Origin: CAG-557 sp045540315
Lineage (GTDB): Bacteria; Bacillota; Clostridia; Oscillospirales; Acutalibacteraceae
Assembly (NCBI GenBank): GCA_045540315.1
Contig: JAZQHA010000065.1
Location: 47,215-111,214 of the forward strand
DNA: 64,000 nt
Direction: 5' to 3'
The notes under the pieces were generated by a model, which did not search any database, was not told the origin of the DNA, and saw only the letters and a program-made list of their open reading frames with translations. The position numbers and the translations under genes were made by a program. How positions within the stretch are numbered: the first letter of the stretch is position 1; the number at the start of each line of letters is the position of its first letter. Positions 32,984-41,386 of this stretch are shown in pieces.

Positions 32984-33790
32984 CTAATTTAACTCCTCGT
33001 GCGAACGGTGTACCAAGTGTTGTACGTCGACCTTGCAACGATTCTCGCCACAATCGGATTTTTCTAAATAAATGAGATACTCAATATTACCTTTTGGGCC
33101 CTTCACTGGAGAAAAATCAAGACCTAAAATGTTAAATCCAGCTTCCATCACAAAATCACATATCTCGCTTACTACCGACTCGTGGACTTTTTCATCTCGC
33201 ACCACGCCGTTTTTACCGACATTCCCGCGACCAGCCTCAAATTGTGGCTTTATCAGACACACTGCTGTTGCGTTTTCTGCCATAAATTTTCTTGCCACCG
33301 GAAGTACTAACTTGAGCGAAATAAACGACACATCAACGCTAAAAAAGTCTAATTTATCCGGCACTAAGTTTTCATCAAGGTAACGAATATTAGTGCGTTC
33401 TAAGTTTACCACTCTAGAATCGTTGCGCAACTTCCAATCGAGCTGACCATAACCGACATCGACCGCATAAACTTTTTCGGCACCATTTTGCAACATGCAA
33501 TCCGTAAATCCACCAGTCGAAGCGCCTATATCCATCGTAATTTTTCCATTCAAGTCGATGTTAAACACCTTAATAGCCTTTTCGAGCTTTAGCCCGCCAC
33601 GACTGACATAAGCAATCGCCGGAGCCTTCACCTCGATACGCACGTCCTCTTTGTACATGGTACCAGGCTTGTCAGATTTTTGATTCTCAACGTAAACCTC
33701 GCCTGCCATTATTAAGGTCCGCGCCTTTTCTCGACTTGTTACCAACCCTCGCTCAAAGAGTAGCACATCCAAGCGTTTTTTATTTATCAA
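32984..33790 (-). CDS. tlyA: TlyA-family rRNA methyltransferase
   Basis: 268 residues. N-terminal S4 RNA-binding domain (about 1-60; RLDVLLFERGLVTSREKA) and a Rossmann methyltransferase domain with the SAM motif TMDIGASTGGFTDCML (about 80), then the K-D-K-E type residues in DVSFISL and CLIKPQFEAGRG. Family members 2'-O-methylate rRNA; in some species they also act as haemolysins, not inferred here. I chose TTG at 33790, where S4 homology begins, with GGAGAG 9 bases upstream; it overlaps the dxs end by 11 bases. Confidence 0.9.
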   Translation of the reverse strand: MINKKRLDVLLFERGLVTSREKARTLIMAGEVYVENQKSDKPGTMYKEDVRIEVKAPAIAYVSRGGLKLEKAIKVFNIDLNGKITMDIGASTGGFTDCMLQNGAEKVYAVDVGYGQLDWKLRNDSRVVNLERTNIRYLDENLVPDKLDFFSVDVSFISLKLVLPVARKFMAENATAVCLIKPQFEAGRGNVGKNGVVRDEKVHESVVSEICDFVMEAGFNILGLDFSPVKGPKGNIEYLIYLEKSDCGENRCKVDVQHLVHRSHEELN

Positions 33791-35663
33791 GTTGACCAAC
33801 TCTCCGTGAAATAATTTCTTCCATGCCGCTAGCATCAAGACCTAGTTTGTGTAGTATTGCCTCGACAGAGGCGTGACGAATAAATTGCTCATCAATAGCG
33901 GTAATTTCGAAATTACCATTATATTCGGCACAACTCAGCTTATAGCCAAAACTCTCTCCGACTCCGCCTGTGAGCATGCCTTCCTCGAAGAAAAATACAT
34001 TTTTAAAGTTTCTAGCAATCTCAACAGCGCTATTATCGATGGGTTTAATTTGATTGAGCTTAAGAATACACGTTTTGATGCCTTTTTGTTCAAGGGCTTC
34101 TTTTGCAAGGCATGCCTCCGAAAACAGCCTACCGTAAGTGACAATTAAATTCTCACAATTGGAGTCGCCGTACACGTCAAAAGAGTTCTCACTTCCAATA
34201 AAGTCCACTGGCCTATAACGCTCGCCACCTCTTGGGTATCTAACTGCAGCCACTCCTTTGGTTTTATACGCGGCCTTGTTTAGCATCGGACTAAGCTCCT
34301 CGAAAAAGCACGGTGCAAAGATTGTAACATTCGGAATTGCGTTTAAGAAGGCTACATCGAAGACCCCCTGATGAGTTTCGCCGTCCTCACCGACAATTCC
34401 CGCGCGGTCTATTGCCAGCACGACTTTGAGATTTTGCAGAGCTGCGTCGTGAATTATCTGATCGTAACTTCTTTGTAAAAACGTCGAGTACACCACAAAA
34501 ACCGGAATCATCCCACCGGCGGCTAATCCTCCGGCAAAGGTAACTGCATGTCCTTCTGCGATACCTACATCGAAAAATCGACTTTTAAAGTTTTTGGCAA
34601 AGTCAGAAAGGCCAGTTCCCAGCTTCATCGCAGCAGTAATTGCACAAATGCGTTTGTCTTTTTTGGCCATCTGAGAAATTGCCTCACCGAAAACTGACGA
34701 GAAATCTCCCGCAGATGCTCCCCTGTTACCGGTTTTTACGTCGAATTTAGGTGTTCCGTGAAAACCTTTCGGATTTTTCTCCGCAAAAGAGTAGCCTTTG
34801 CCCTTAGTCGTATTGATATGCACCAAAACTGGACGATCTTTCTCCTTAGCAACTTGCAACACCTTTATAAGCTCTTTGAGGTCATGACCATCGATTGGCC
34901 CGTAATACATAAATCCGAGATTCTCAAAGACCGTGTCGTTATAAACCAGCTCTTTGAGCGTCGATGTTGACTTTAAAATTACCTTACGCGTAGCGTCGCC
35001 CAAAACTGGAATTTTGTTTAGCATCTTATCAACAGCACTCTTTGTTCGCAAGTAAATACTTCTGGTGCGAATCGTCGATAGATATCCAGCCATCGAGCCG
35101 ACATTTTGCGAGATTGACATTTTGTTATCGTTAAGAATAACGATAAAATTCTTGCGATACGAACCAGCATTATTTATGCCCTCGTAGGCCAGCCCACCAG
35201 AGAGAGCACCGTCGCCGATGACCGCAATTACTTTCCCGTCCTCACCTTGTAAGTGTTTTGCGTTCAAAAGACCAAACGCTGCAGAAATAGACGTACTGCT
35301 GTGCCCCGAGCTTACAGGGTCATAAATGCTCTCGTCTCGACGGGGAAAACCAGACAGCCCACCTTCTTTGCGTATCGTATGAAAATTTTCTGCTCGTCCG
35401 GTCAAAAGCTTATGCGTGTACGATTGATGTCCAACATCGAAAACAATTTGGTCCCCCGGACACTCAAATACCTTGTGCAACGCCACCGTAAGCTCAACGG
35501 TACCTAAATTGGACGCTAGATGTCCTCCATTTTGAGAAACCGTTTCGATAATTTTTTCACGTATTTGTGCGCACAACATTTCAAGCTCACCAAGAGACAT
35601 TTTTTTTAAGTCTCGCGGCGATTTTATTTTGTTTAAAAGACTTCCTTCTTTTAGCAACTTCAT
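33780..35663 (-). CDS. dxs: 1-deoxy-D-xylulose-5-phosphate synthase
   Basis: First step of the MEP isoprenoid pathway, thiamine-diphosphate dependent; 627 residues. Seen: GGHLASNLGTVELTVALH (about 45), FDVGHQSYTHKLLTGR (about 78), the ThDP site IGDGALSGGLAYEGINNAG (about 148-166), ILNDNKMSISQNVG, IDGHD, the central GIAEGHAVTFAGGLA (about 370) and AIDRAGIVGEDGETHQG (about 430). Start at the ATG at 35663; the frame is open 27 codons further but without a ribosome site. Next to ispA, so the operon makes and uses isoprenoid precursors. Confidence 0.95.
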   Translation of the reverse strand: MKLLKEGSLLNKIKSPRDLKKMSLGELEMLCAQIREKIIETVSQNGGHLASNLGTVELTVALHKVFECPGDQIVFDVGHQSYTHKLLTGRAENFHTIRKEGGLSGFPRRDESIYDPVSSGHSSTSISAAFGLLNAKHLQGEDGKVIAVIGDGALSGGLAYEGINNAGSYRKNFIVILNDNKMSISQNVGSMAGYLSTIRTRSIYLRTKSAVDKMLNKIPVLGDATRKVILKSTSTLKELVYNDTVFENLGFMYYGPIDGHDLKELIKVLQVAKEKDRPVLVHINTTKGKGYSFAEKNPKGFHGTPKFDVKTGNRGASAGDFSSVFGEAISQMAKKDKRICAITAAMKLGTGLSDFAKNFKSRFFDVGIAEGHAVTFAGGLAAGGMIPVFVVYSTFLQRSYDQIIHDAALQNLKVVLAIDRAGIVGEDGETHQGVFDVAFLNAIPNVTIFAPCFFEELSPMLNKAAYKTKGVAAVRYPRGGERYRPVDFIGSENSFDVYGDSNCENLIVTYGRLFSEACLAKEALEQKGIKTCILKLNQIKPIDNSAVEIARNFKNVFFFEEGMLTGGVGESFGYKLSCAEYNGNFEITAIDEQFIRHASVEAILHKLGLDASGMEEIISRRVGQLDK

Positions 35664-35718
35664 CAAACCTTTTTTTAATATAACTTCATTATATAATAAA
35701 ACTCCGAGGTGCTCAAAC

Positions 35719-36600
35719 TCAGCAACTACGCTTAGCCAAGTCAATCGCCAAGTTCCTCAAAAAGCTTGTATCCGAACCAAAAACATCGAGTGCAGATATC
35801 GCTTGAGAGGTTAAATTTTGCACGGTCTCTACAGCCTTCTCAAGACCCAAGAACGAAACATACGTTACCTTGTTGTTTTCCTTATCGCTACCAGCATTTT
35901 TGCCGAGAGCCTCACTTGTCGCGGTTTCATCGAGTATGTCATCCATTATTTGAAATGCAAGACCAAGATTTTTCGCGTAAGTTTCAGCTGCATTTAGTTG
36001 GGCCGCACTTGCCCCCGCGGCAATGCAACCAATTTTGGCCGCCGCCACGATGAGAGCGCCTGTTTTTAAGCTGTGCATATGCGTTAGAGAATCTAAATTA
36101 ACACGCTTGGTTTGCGCCTCTATGTCGATGACCTGACCACCTATCATCCCAAGAACTCCAATGCTGTCTGCTAAATACCGAGCCGCCTCAACAACTCGAG
36201 CGGCACCAACTTTGTTAACCGTTTTGTCCGATAAAATCAGCTCAAAAGCCTGCGTGAGAAGCGCATCGCCAGCCAAAAGCGCCATAGCCTCGCCGTTTGC
36301 GATGTGATTTGCTGGTTTTCCGCGACGCATAGAGTCGTCGTCCATACAAGGGAGGTCATCGTGAATCAAAGAATATGTATGAACCATTTCTACGGCGCAC
36401 GCAAATGGTAACGCAAAATTAATATCTCCGCCGCAAACTTTGCAGAACTCCAACGTCAAAACTGGCCTGACACGTTTTCCTCCAGCGATTAGGCTGTACT
36501 CCATTGCCTTGATGACAGATTTTTGCGGCACATTTTTTTGAGGTAAACACCTTAATAGTTCGTCATTTATGAGTTGTATGTAGTGCTCAAGTTTAGTCAT
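35719..36600 (-). CDS. ispA: polyprenyl (farnesyl/geranyl-type) diphosphate synthase
   Basis: 293 residues. Head-to-tail condensation of IPP and DMAPP. The two aspartate-rich motifs are in HDDLPCMDDDSMRRGKP (about 82) and FQIMDDILDET (about 220); GGKRVRP is near residue 42. The pattern ahead of the first motif fits short-chain (C15) bacterial enzymes. Start at the ATG at 36600, six bases after GGAGG; the overlapping xseB stop lies eight bases inside. Product length is inferred. Confidence 0.93.
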   Translation of the reverse strand: MTKLEHYIQLINDELLRCLPQKNVPQKSVIKAMEYSLIAGGKRVRPVLTLEFCKVCGGDINFALPFACAVEMVHTYSLIHDDLPCMDDDSMRRGKPANHIANGEAMALLAGDALLTQAFELILSDKTVNKVGAARVVEAARYLADSIGVLGMIGGQVIDIEAQTKRVNLDSLTHMHSLKTGALIVAAAKIGCIAAGASAAQLNAAETYAKNLGLAFQIMDDILDETATSEALGKNAGSDKENNKVTYVSFLGLEKAVETVQNLTSQAISALDVFGSDTSFLRNLAIDLAKRSC

Positions 36601-36817
36601 CATCGGCCTCCGAGGCACTTTCTGTTAAGTTGACATTTGTTAGATTTGTTATTTTTTGTTCGGCCTTGTCGAGGACCTCATAGCAAAACTTGGAGATTTT
36701 GGTTCCCTCCTCAAATAGTTTCAAGGATTCGTCGAGCGATTCCGTTCCTTTTTCCAACTTGGAAACGATTTCTTGCAGCCGAGTTAGTTCTGTTTCAAAA
36801 GATTTAGTTTTTGCCAT
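36593..36817 (-). CDS. xseB: exodeoxyribonuclease VII small subunit
   Basis: 74 residues, helical, with the family pattern FETELTRLQEIVSKLEKGTES and LDESLKLFEEGTKISK. It partners with XseA in exonuclease VII, which degrades single-stranded DNA. Start at the ATG at 36817 with AAGGGG upstream; it overlaps xseA by 14 bases and ispA by 8, so this is a tightly coupled operon. Confidence 0.93.
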   Translation of the reverse strand: MAKTKSFETELTRLQEIVSKLEKGTESLDESLKLFEEGTKISKFCYEVLDKAEQKITNLTNVNLTESASEADDD

Positions 36818-38030
36818 CAAAATACCCCTTTATTTTATCTTTTACCGTACACAAAATTTTGCCATCGGTGACCATAACGCCAATTTCGTCGTTTTCTTGC
36901 ACTTGCGCAAGACGGTTAACCACATTATTTTTCGAATCGACTGCAACGCAATAGCCAGAACTCATTAACTTAAGCGGACTAAGTGCATCGAGCTTTCCAA
37001 CGGCCAGTAAAAATTTCTCTTTGTCACGCGAGAGTAAATTTTTAAAGCTTAATTTTAACTGATTTAGCAGCACATCAATGACTAATTTTCTGTCGGAGAA
37101 TAGCTTTTGAGGACTTTGCAAGGCCCCATATTTCGTGAGTTTATCGAGTTGTTGCCTATAATCGTTTACTCGGCAAAGCATTATAGAATTTATATACGAA
37201 GCGTAATATTCAACATCAGATAACAGCTTTCTTGCGTCCGGAACGACCAACTCTGCTGCAGCTGATGGCGTTGGCGCGCGAAGGTCTGCAACGAAATCGC
37301 AAATAGTAAAGTCGGTCTCGTGTCCTACCGCGGATACAATCGGTATGGAGGACTTTGCTATTTCGCGAGCTAAAGTTTCATCATTAAAGGCCCATAAGTC
37401 CTCGATGGAACCTCCACCTCGAGCCACGATTAGGACGTCGCATAAATTGTGCTCATTAAATTTTTTAATCGCACTTACGATTTGACTGGCAGCTCCGTCG
37501 CCTTGCACGAGCACCGGTTGAAAAACTATCTCCGCCAATGGAAACCGCCGCTTCATTACATTTTGAATATCCCAAAAAACAGCGCCCGTCTCCGAGGTTA
37601 TGACGCCAACTTTTTCCGGAAACTTAGGTAAGGCTTTTTTTCGTTGTGGGTCAAAGAGGCCCTCACCTGCTAGCTTGTTTTTGAGCTGCTCAAAGGCTAA
37701 GTTTAGCGCCCCCACGCCGTCTGGCTGCATATCCTCGACATAAATTTGATACACTCCAGAGGCCTCATAAACTGCGACTCTGCCGCGCACAATGACCTTC
37801 ATACCGTTGTCTGGACGAAACTTAAGTCGCCGTGCAAAGCCAGCAAACATAATAGCCTTGACGACGCTTTTTTTATCTTTGAGGGAGAAATAGAGGTGTC
37901 CGGACTGATAATGATTCGTAAAGTTTGAAATTTCTCCGGTTAAAAATACGTTTTCAAGGTTTGCATCAGCGTCGAGCAGCGACTTAATGTAAAAATTCAG
38001 CTGCGAAACCGTCAACACATTCACTTGCAC
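36804..38030 (-). CDS. xseA: exodeoxyribonuclease VII large subunit
   Basis: 408 residues. N-terminal OB-fold (about 1-100; VFLTGEISNFTNHYQSGHLYFSLKD) and a catalytic domain with the conserved ARGGGSIEDLWAFNDE (about 203) and SAVGHETDFTICDFVADLRAPTPSAAAE (about 232-260), then a helical stalk and a C-terminal basic segment. Starts at GTG (38028-38030) with AGGTGAG upstream, overlapping the preceding gene by 10 bases. Confidence 0.95.
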   Translation of the reverse strand: MQVNVLTVSQLNFYIKSLLDADANLENVFLTGEISNFTNHYQSGHLYFSLKDKKSVVKAIMFAGFARRLKFRPDNGMKVIVRGRVAVYEASGVYQIYVEDMQPDGVGALNLAFEQLKNKLAGEGLFDPQRKKALPKFPEKVGVITSETGAVFWDIQNVMKRRFPLAEIVFQPVLVQGDGAASQIVSAIKKFNEHNLCDVLIVARGGGSIEDLWAFNDETLAREIAKSSIPIVSAVGHETDFTICDFVADLRAPTPSAAAELVVPDARKLLSDVEYYASYINSIMLCRVNDYRQQLDKLTKYGALQSPQKLFSDRKLVIDVLLNQLKLSFKNLLSRDKEKFLLAVGKLDALSPLKLMSSGYCVAVDSKNNVVNRLAQVQENDEIGVMVTDGKILCTVKDKIKGYFDGKN

Positions 38031-38959
38031 ACAAACTCACCTGCCTTTATCGCCGCTAAAATAGCCACCCCCACTGCATTGTCTGAGGAAAAACGTGGCT
38101 CACCGAAAATCGCACCATATTTGTCAGTTAAGCGCTGCTTAATTATAGAGTTCGACATTACGCCACCGGCGAAAAGTACGGGAACCTCACCAAACTCTGC
38201 TAAGACTTTTTCGCACATTTTGTCGAGCGTCACGGCCACAAATTCAATGCAAAAGCGAGCAATTTTTTCTGGAGATTGCCTATCTTGTTTCATCTTTATG
38301 CAAAGATTTTCCACGCCCGAGAGGCAACAGTCCGCACCTTTTAACGTTGGCGTTATTTTTAAGTTTTCATCGCAACGCAAGGCTAATTTTTCAAGCTCGG
38401 CGCCAGCAGGGAAGTTTAATCCAAGCATAACTCCAACCCTATCCACGAGCTGCCCGGCATTGAGGTCAAGCGTTTGCGCAACTATTTTTGTGCCAATTAC
38501 GTTTTCCTCGCGTGGTACAACTAAAACGGCCTCAGTTGTACCACCAGACACATGAAATGCCACGAAGTTTTGCGTTAAAAGGTCAAGCCTCTTGGCTGAA
38601 TATAGCGCCGCAACAATGTGTCCTGCCTGATGTGAAAATTTATAGCACGGAATGCCCAGAACGCGCGAAAGAACCCTTCCGAAAGAAACTCCAACGTTAA
38701 AGCATGGCATGTATGAGCCCACTTCATCGCGCGGCCGCTCAGATACTCCTATCGCGCTAGGTTTTTCATTAAAATTAATTGCTTCAAACGAATCCGGTAT
38801 CTGGTTCACATGATGAAACACGGCGTCACTCTGGCGCAGGCCGCGCTCTCCGCTCTTTACCGGCAACAATTTTTTTGACTGTTTGACTGTTCCATCCGAA
38901 AAATACTGCGCAACTGACGTTGTATAATTGCTGGTGTCGATGCCCCAAAAACTACTCAT
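38021..38959 (-). CDS. Kae1/TsaD-like (M22 family) paralog
   Basis: 312 residues of the ASKHA-fold Kae1/Gcp family. Seen: WGIDTSNYTTSVAQ (phosphate-1 loop), SERPRDEVGSYMPCFNVG, the metal histidine pair in CYKFSHQAGHIVAAL (about 112), AFHVSGGTTEAVLV and the C-terminal FAGGVMSNSIIKQ. True TsaD is about 340 residues with a HxxGH pair of slightly different context (HMEGH), while this protein reads HQAGH and sits in the nusB-xseA operon, as a paralog does in several Ruminococcaceae. Function unproven; tRNA t6A is only one possibility. Overlaps nusB by 8 bases (ATGAGTAG). Confidence 0.8.
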   Translation of the reverse strand: MSSFWGIDTSNYTTSVAQYFSDGTVKQSKKLLPVKSGERGLRQSDAVFHHVNQIPDSFEAINFNEKPSAIGVSERPRDEVGSYMPCFNVGVSFGRVLSRVLGIPCYKFSHQAGHIVAALYSAKRLDLLTQNFVAFHVSGGTTEAVLVVPREENVIGTKIVAQTLDLNAGQLVDRVGVMLGLNFPAGAELEKLALRCDENLKITPTLKGADCCLSGVENLCIKMKQDRQSPEKIARFCIEFVAVTLDKMCEKVLAEFGEVPVLFAGGVMSNSIIKQRLTDKYGAIFGEPRFSSDNAVGVAILAAIKAGEFVCK

Positions 38960-39368
38960 TAGAATTCTCCGCACGCCGGCTAACGCTACCCAAAATTCCA
39001 TTTATAAATGCAGATTCTTTTTCGTCGCCATACTTTTTCGAGAGTTCAACCGCTTCGTTAATTGCAACACTTGTTGGGATTTCATCGCGGTAGAGCATCT
39101 CATAAATAGCCAACCGTAAGATAATCAGCGCAATTTTAGAAAGTCTCTCTTTGCCCCACTTTAAAGAAAATTTCGCGATTAACTCATCCAGTTCTGCGGC
39201 TTTTTCGAGAACCCCATGAAAATAATCTGAGACAAACTCTGTAAAATCTCCCTGAGAGAATTCCTCCGTTAATAGCTTTATTTCTTTGAGCTCTTCGAGG
39301 GAATACCCTGTGAAAATTTGCTCAAATAGTAATAAGAATACCAGTTCTCTTTGTTTTCGTCTGTTCAA
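38952..39368 (-). CDS. nusB: transcription antitermination factor NusB
   Basis: 138-residue all-helical factor that joins NusE/S10 to boxA RNA during rRNA transcription. Typical features: RRKQRELVFLLLFEQIF at the N-terminus and LRLAIYEMLYRDEIPTSVAINEAVELSKKYG (about 85-115), ending FINGILGSV. Starts at TTG (39366-39368) with AGGAGGG upstream. First gene of the operon nusB-Kae1 paralog-xseA-xseB-ispA-dxs-tlyA-nadK. Its leader contains a terminator-like hairpin between promoter and ribosome site. Confidence 0.94.
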   Translation of the reverse strand: MNRRKQRELVFLLLFEQIFTGYSLEELKEIKLLTEEFSQGDFTEFVSDYFHGVLEKAAELDELIAKFSLKWGKERLSKIALIILRLAIYEMLYRDEIPTSVAINEAVELSKKYGDEKESAFINGILGSVSRRAENSNE

Positions 39369-39383
39369 TCTTTAAACCCTCCT

Positions 39384-39424
39384 AAAAAAATTCAAAACCC
39401 TCTACTAAAAACAAGTAAAGGGTT
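39384..39424 (-). terminator. terminator-like hairpin in the nusB leader
   Basis: Minus strand stem AACCCTTTACT/AGTAGAGGGTT (11 bp, one G-T), then TTTTGAATTTTTTT, ending directly before the nusB ribosome site AGGAGGG (39377-39383). It lies downstream of the predicted nusB promoter, so it could be an attenuator rather than only the end of the spoIIIA message. Confidence 0.7.
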
Positions 39425-39493
39425 CAAAAATCCTGGCAAATCCAAAGTTAATGCTGTTTTTAAGGTTCATTACTGTTTTTGAGTCTAATTAAA

Positions 39494-39521
39494 ATTATAC
39501 CACAAACTCAAAAATATTCAA
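39494..39521 (-). promoter_or_regulatory. promoter of the nusB operon
   Basis: Minus strand TTGAAT, 16 bases, TATAAT with TGG before the -10. It gives a leader of about 120 nt. Confidence 0.7.
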
Positions 39522-39740
39522 CTTTATTTGGCAGTGCCTTGTTTGAGGCTTGCATGCTTGTTAGTGGCTCTGGCTTGGTTAGTAGCTCTATGCTGGCCGC
39601 GAGGCCAAAGAAAATAAATATTTATTTTCTTTGTATCCCAGAATTCAACTTTGTTGAGTTCTGGGATGGCCGAAGGCCCAATTAGGGCCTTCGGCGCCTC
39701 GCGGCGCCCTAAGGTTTGATTAAGTCACAGTACTTTATTT
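39521..39740 (-). repeat. cloverleaf repeat copy 11 with target-site repeats
   Basis: Core 39595-39708, reversed: GGCCGCGAGGCC, A/T arm AAAGAAAATAAA/TTTATTTTCTTT, arm ATCCCAGAATTCAAC/GTTGAGTTCTGGGAT, arm GAAGGCCC/GGGCCTTC, GGCGCCTCGCGGCGCC. Direct repeat ACTTTATTT at 39521-39529 and 39732-39740. Left end GGCAGTGCC. It lies between spoIIIAH and the nusB promoter. Confidence 0.92.
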
Positions 39741-40310
39741 TGCCTCAACGATTTTTATTTTATCGGGAGAAATGCCACCTTGGCCGGCGATGATGTCTTT
39801 TATTGCGACGGCTAGATTTTCATTTAAGGCCTCGCCGCCACCAACAACGACACTACATTCTTCGTTTTGGATGAATGCCAAGCAATCGGCGACACCTTTG
39901 GCTTTTATAAGGCTTTCTATGTTTGCTTCTTGCTCAATGTGCTTTGCGACTTCCGAAGCTTGTTTTATAGCCTCTGCTTTTGCCTCCTCGGAGGCCTTTG
40001 AATCTTCTAGCACCTCTTTGATCATTTCAGTCGCCTCATCTCTGGCTTTTTTTCGAGCGCTTTTTGCTTTTGAAAAATATTCTGAAGCATTTTGAGGCTT
40101 TTCTTCTTTTTTCTCATTGTTTTTTTCTTTGCCATCTTCACTCGATGGTGTATTGCTCACGAATAAAGCCTCACCGAGTTCTTTTGTAGAGATAATTGAG
40201 TTGTCGTCGATGAAATCTTGACCGGATGAAAACTGCCAATTAAGATAAACCGCCGTACCTAATGCCAATACCAATGCTGATAAAATAAGTTGTTTTTTTC
40301 CGAAGCCCAT
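39735..40310 (-). CDS. spoIIIAH: stage III sporulation protein AH
   Basis: 191 residues. One N-terminal transmembrane segment (about 8-24), then an acidic/lysine-rich linker and a C-terminal ring-building domain (about 110-190) ending VVGGGEALNENLAVAIKDII. In Bacillus, SpoIIIAH in the mother-cell membrane binds forespore SpoIIQ and forms the intercellular channel; it resembles the EscJ/PrgK secretion ring family. Eighth and last gene of spoIIIA. Its stop overlaps the right-hand flanking repeat of copy 11. Confidence 0.92.
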   Translation of the reverse strand: MGFGKKQLILSALVLALGTAVYLNWQFSSGQDFIDDNSIISTKELGEALFVSNTPSSEDGKEKNNEKKEEKPQNASEYFSKAKSARKKARDEATEMIKEVLEDSKASEEAKAEAIKQASEVAKHIEQEANIESLIKAKGVADCLAFIQNEECSVVVGGGEALNENLAVAIKDIIAGQGGISPDKIKIVEAK

Positions 40311-40339
40311 AATATTTTTCCTCCTAGTAATTTGATAGA

Positions 40340-40897
40340 TTATTTTGTCACATAAACTCGCTTCGATGTAATATTAAGTGCTGTTTTGATAGCATCCGTA
40401 ATTTTTTGTTGCACCTCCGGAATATCTCCTCCGTCGCAAACCACCACCACTCCCTTTACAGTTGGTTGAATTTGCGTTACAGATAAAGCGCGCTCCGAAC
40501 CATCGGCATCTCGAATTGTTATGTACTTTTTCTCACAATCGTCACTCTCCCGTTTTTTACTCATTTGCCCATCGGATGTATCTTCGGTTGCTTCTTTATT
40601 TTTCTTTTCTTCGGTTGCGTAAACAGTTTCCTCAGAGTTTTCGAGAGTTACTAAAACCTTGGTATTACCGGCGCCTTTTATGCTCGAAATCAGCTCTTTT
40701 AAGTTATTTTCAAGCTGAGAAACATACTCGCAGGTGCTACTAGCGGGACTTGCAGTAACTTTCTTTGTTTTATTTGTCTTAAAAAACTCCGAAATAAATA
40801 TCAACGCAATTCCTAAAACTCCTACACAGAGTATAATTTTTTTACATTTATCTTTGAGTAAAAACTCATGGATTTTTTTATTTTTCGCATCCGTCAT
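40340..40897 (-). CDS. spoIIIAG: stage III sporulation protein AG
   Basis: 185 residues: a short cytoplasmic N-terminus, one transmembrane segment (about 20-38), then an extracytoplasmic domain with the ring-building motif at LENSEETVYATEEKK... and VKGVVVVCDGGDIPEVQQKITDAIKTAL (about 150-178). In the family, SpoIIIAG forms a large ring in the intermembrane space of the engulfed forespore. Expressed with the rest of spoIIIA from a sigma-E promoter in Bacillus; no such promoter was identified here. Confidence 0.92.
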   Translation of the reverse strand: MTDAKNKKIHEFLLKDKCKKIILCVGVLGIALIFISEFFKTNKTKKVTASPASSTCEYVSQLENNLKELISSIKGAGNTKVLVTLENSEETVYATEEKKNKEATEDTSDGQMSKKRESDDCEKKYITIRDADGSERALSVTQIQPTVKGVVVVCDGGDIPEVQQKITDAIKTALNITSKRVYVTK

Positions 40898-40906
40898 GTT
40901 AACTTT

Positions 40907-41386
40907 CTATTCACTCCCAACGACAACGTCTACTTTCAACTCTAATTTCTTTTTGAGCTCTTTTTTTATGGCATCTTTCTTATTCTCATCACCCTTTGGC
41001 AAAAAAACTTCTATCTTTTTAATTGATATGCAATTATCTGGAGTTGTATCCATAATTATGTTAACTTTTTCCGATTTAGTACCGTGCGCCTTTAGAATTT
41101 GTTCTATCGTCGGACGTAAATTTTTTTGTGTCGCACTCTTGAGTTGTTCCTCTACGGTACTTTTTAGTTTATCTTGCTCCTTGATAAAATTTTCGGGTTT
41201 TTTAGCGTTAAAATTAATATTTTTAAAAGTATTTTTTAAGGGAACAAGTAACGAGCATAACATAAATACACATAGTACTATACGGAAGATTTTCTCCATT
41301 TTACCTTGCGGAAAAAGCATCTCAAATAAGGTGCAGATAATCGATACCAAACAAATTGTCATAGACCAAGATTTAATCGCACTCAA
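40907..41386 (-). CDS. spoIIIAF: stage III sporulation protein AF
   Basis: 159 residues with two N-terminal transmembrane segments (about 7-25 and 32-52, ending SLLVPLKNT) and a C-terminal soluble domain (about 100-158) with the beta-alpha pattern of ring-building motifs. The start is TTG, overlapping the end of spoIIIAE (TTGA), with AGGTGGTGG upstream in the last spoIIIAE codons. Confidence 0.9.
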   Translation of the reverse strand: MSAIKSWSMTICLVSIICTLFEMLFPQGKMEKIFRIVLCVFMLCSLLVPLKNTFKNINFNAKKPENFIKEQDKLKSTVEEQLKSATQKNLRPTIEQILKAHGTKSEKVNIIMDTTPDNCISIKKIEVFLPKGDENKKDAIKKELKKKLELKVDVVVGSE

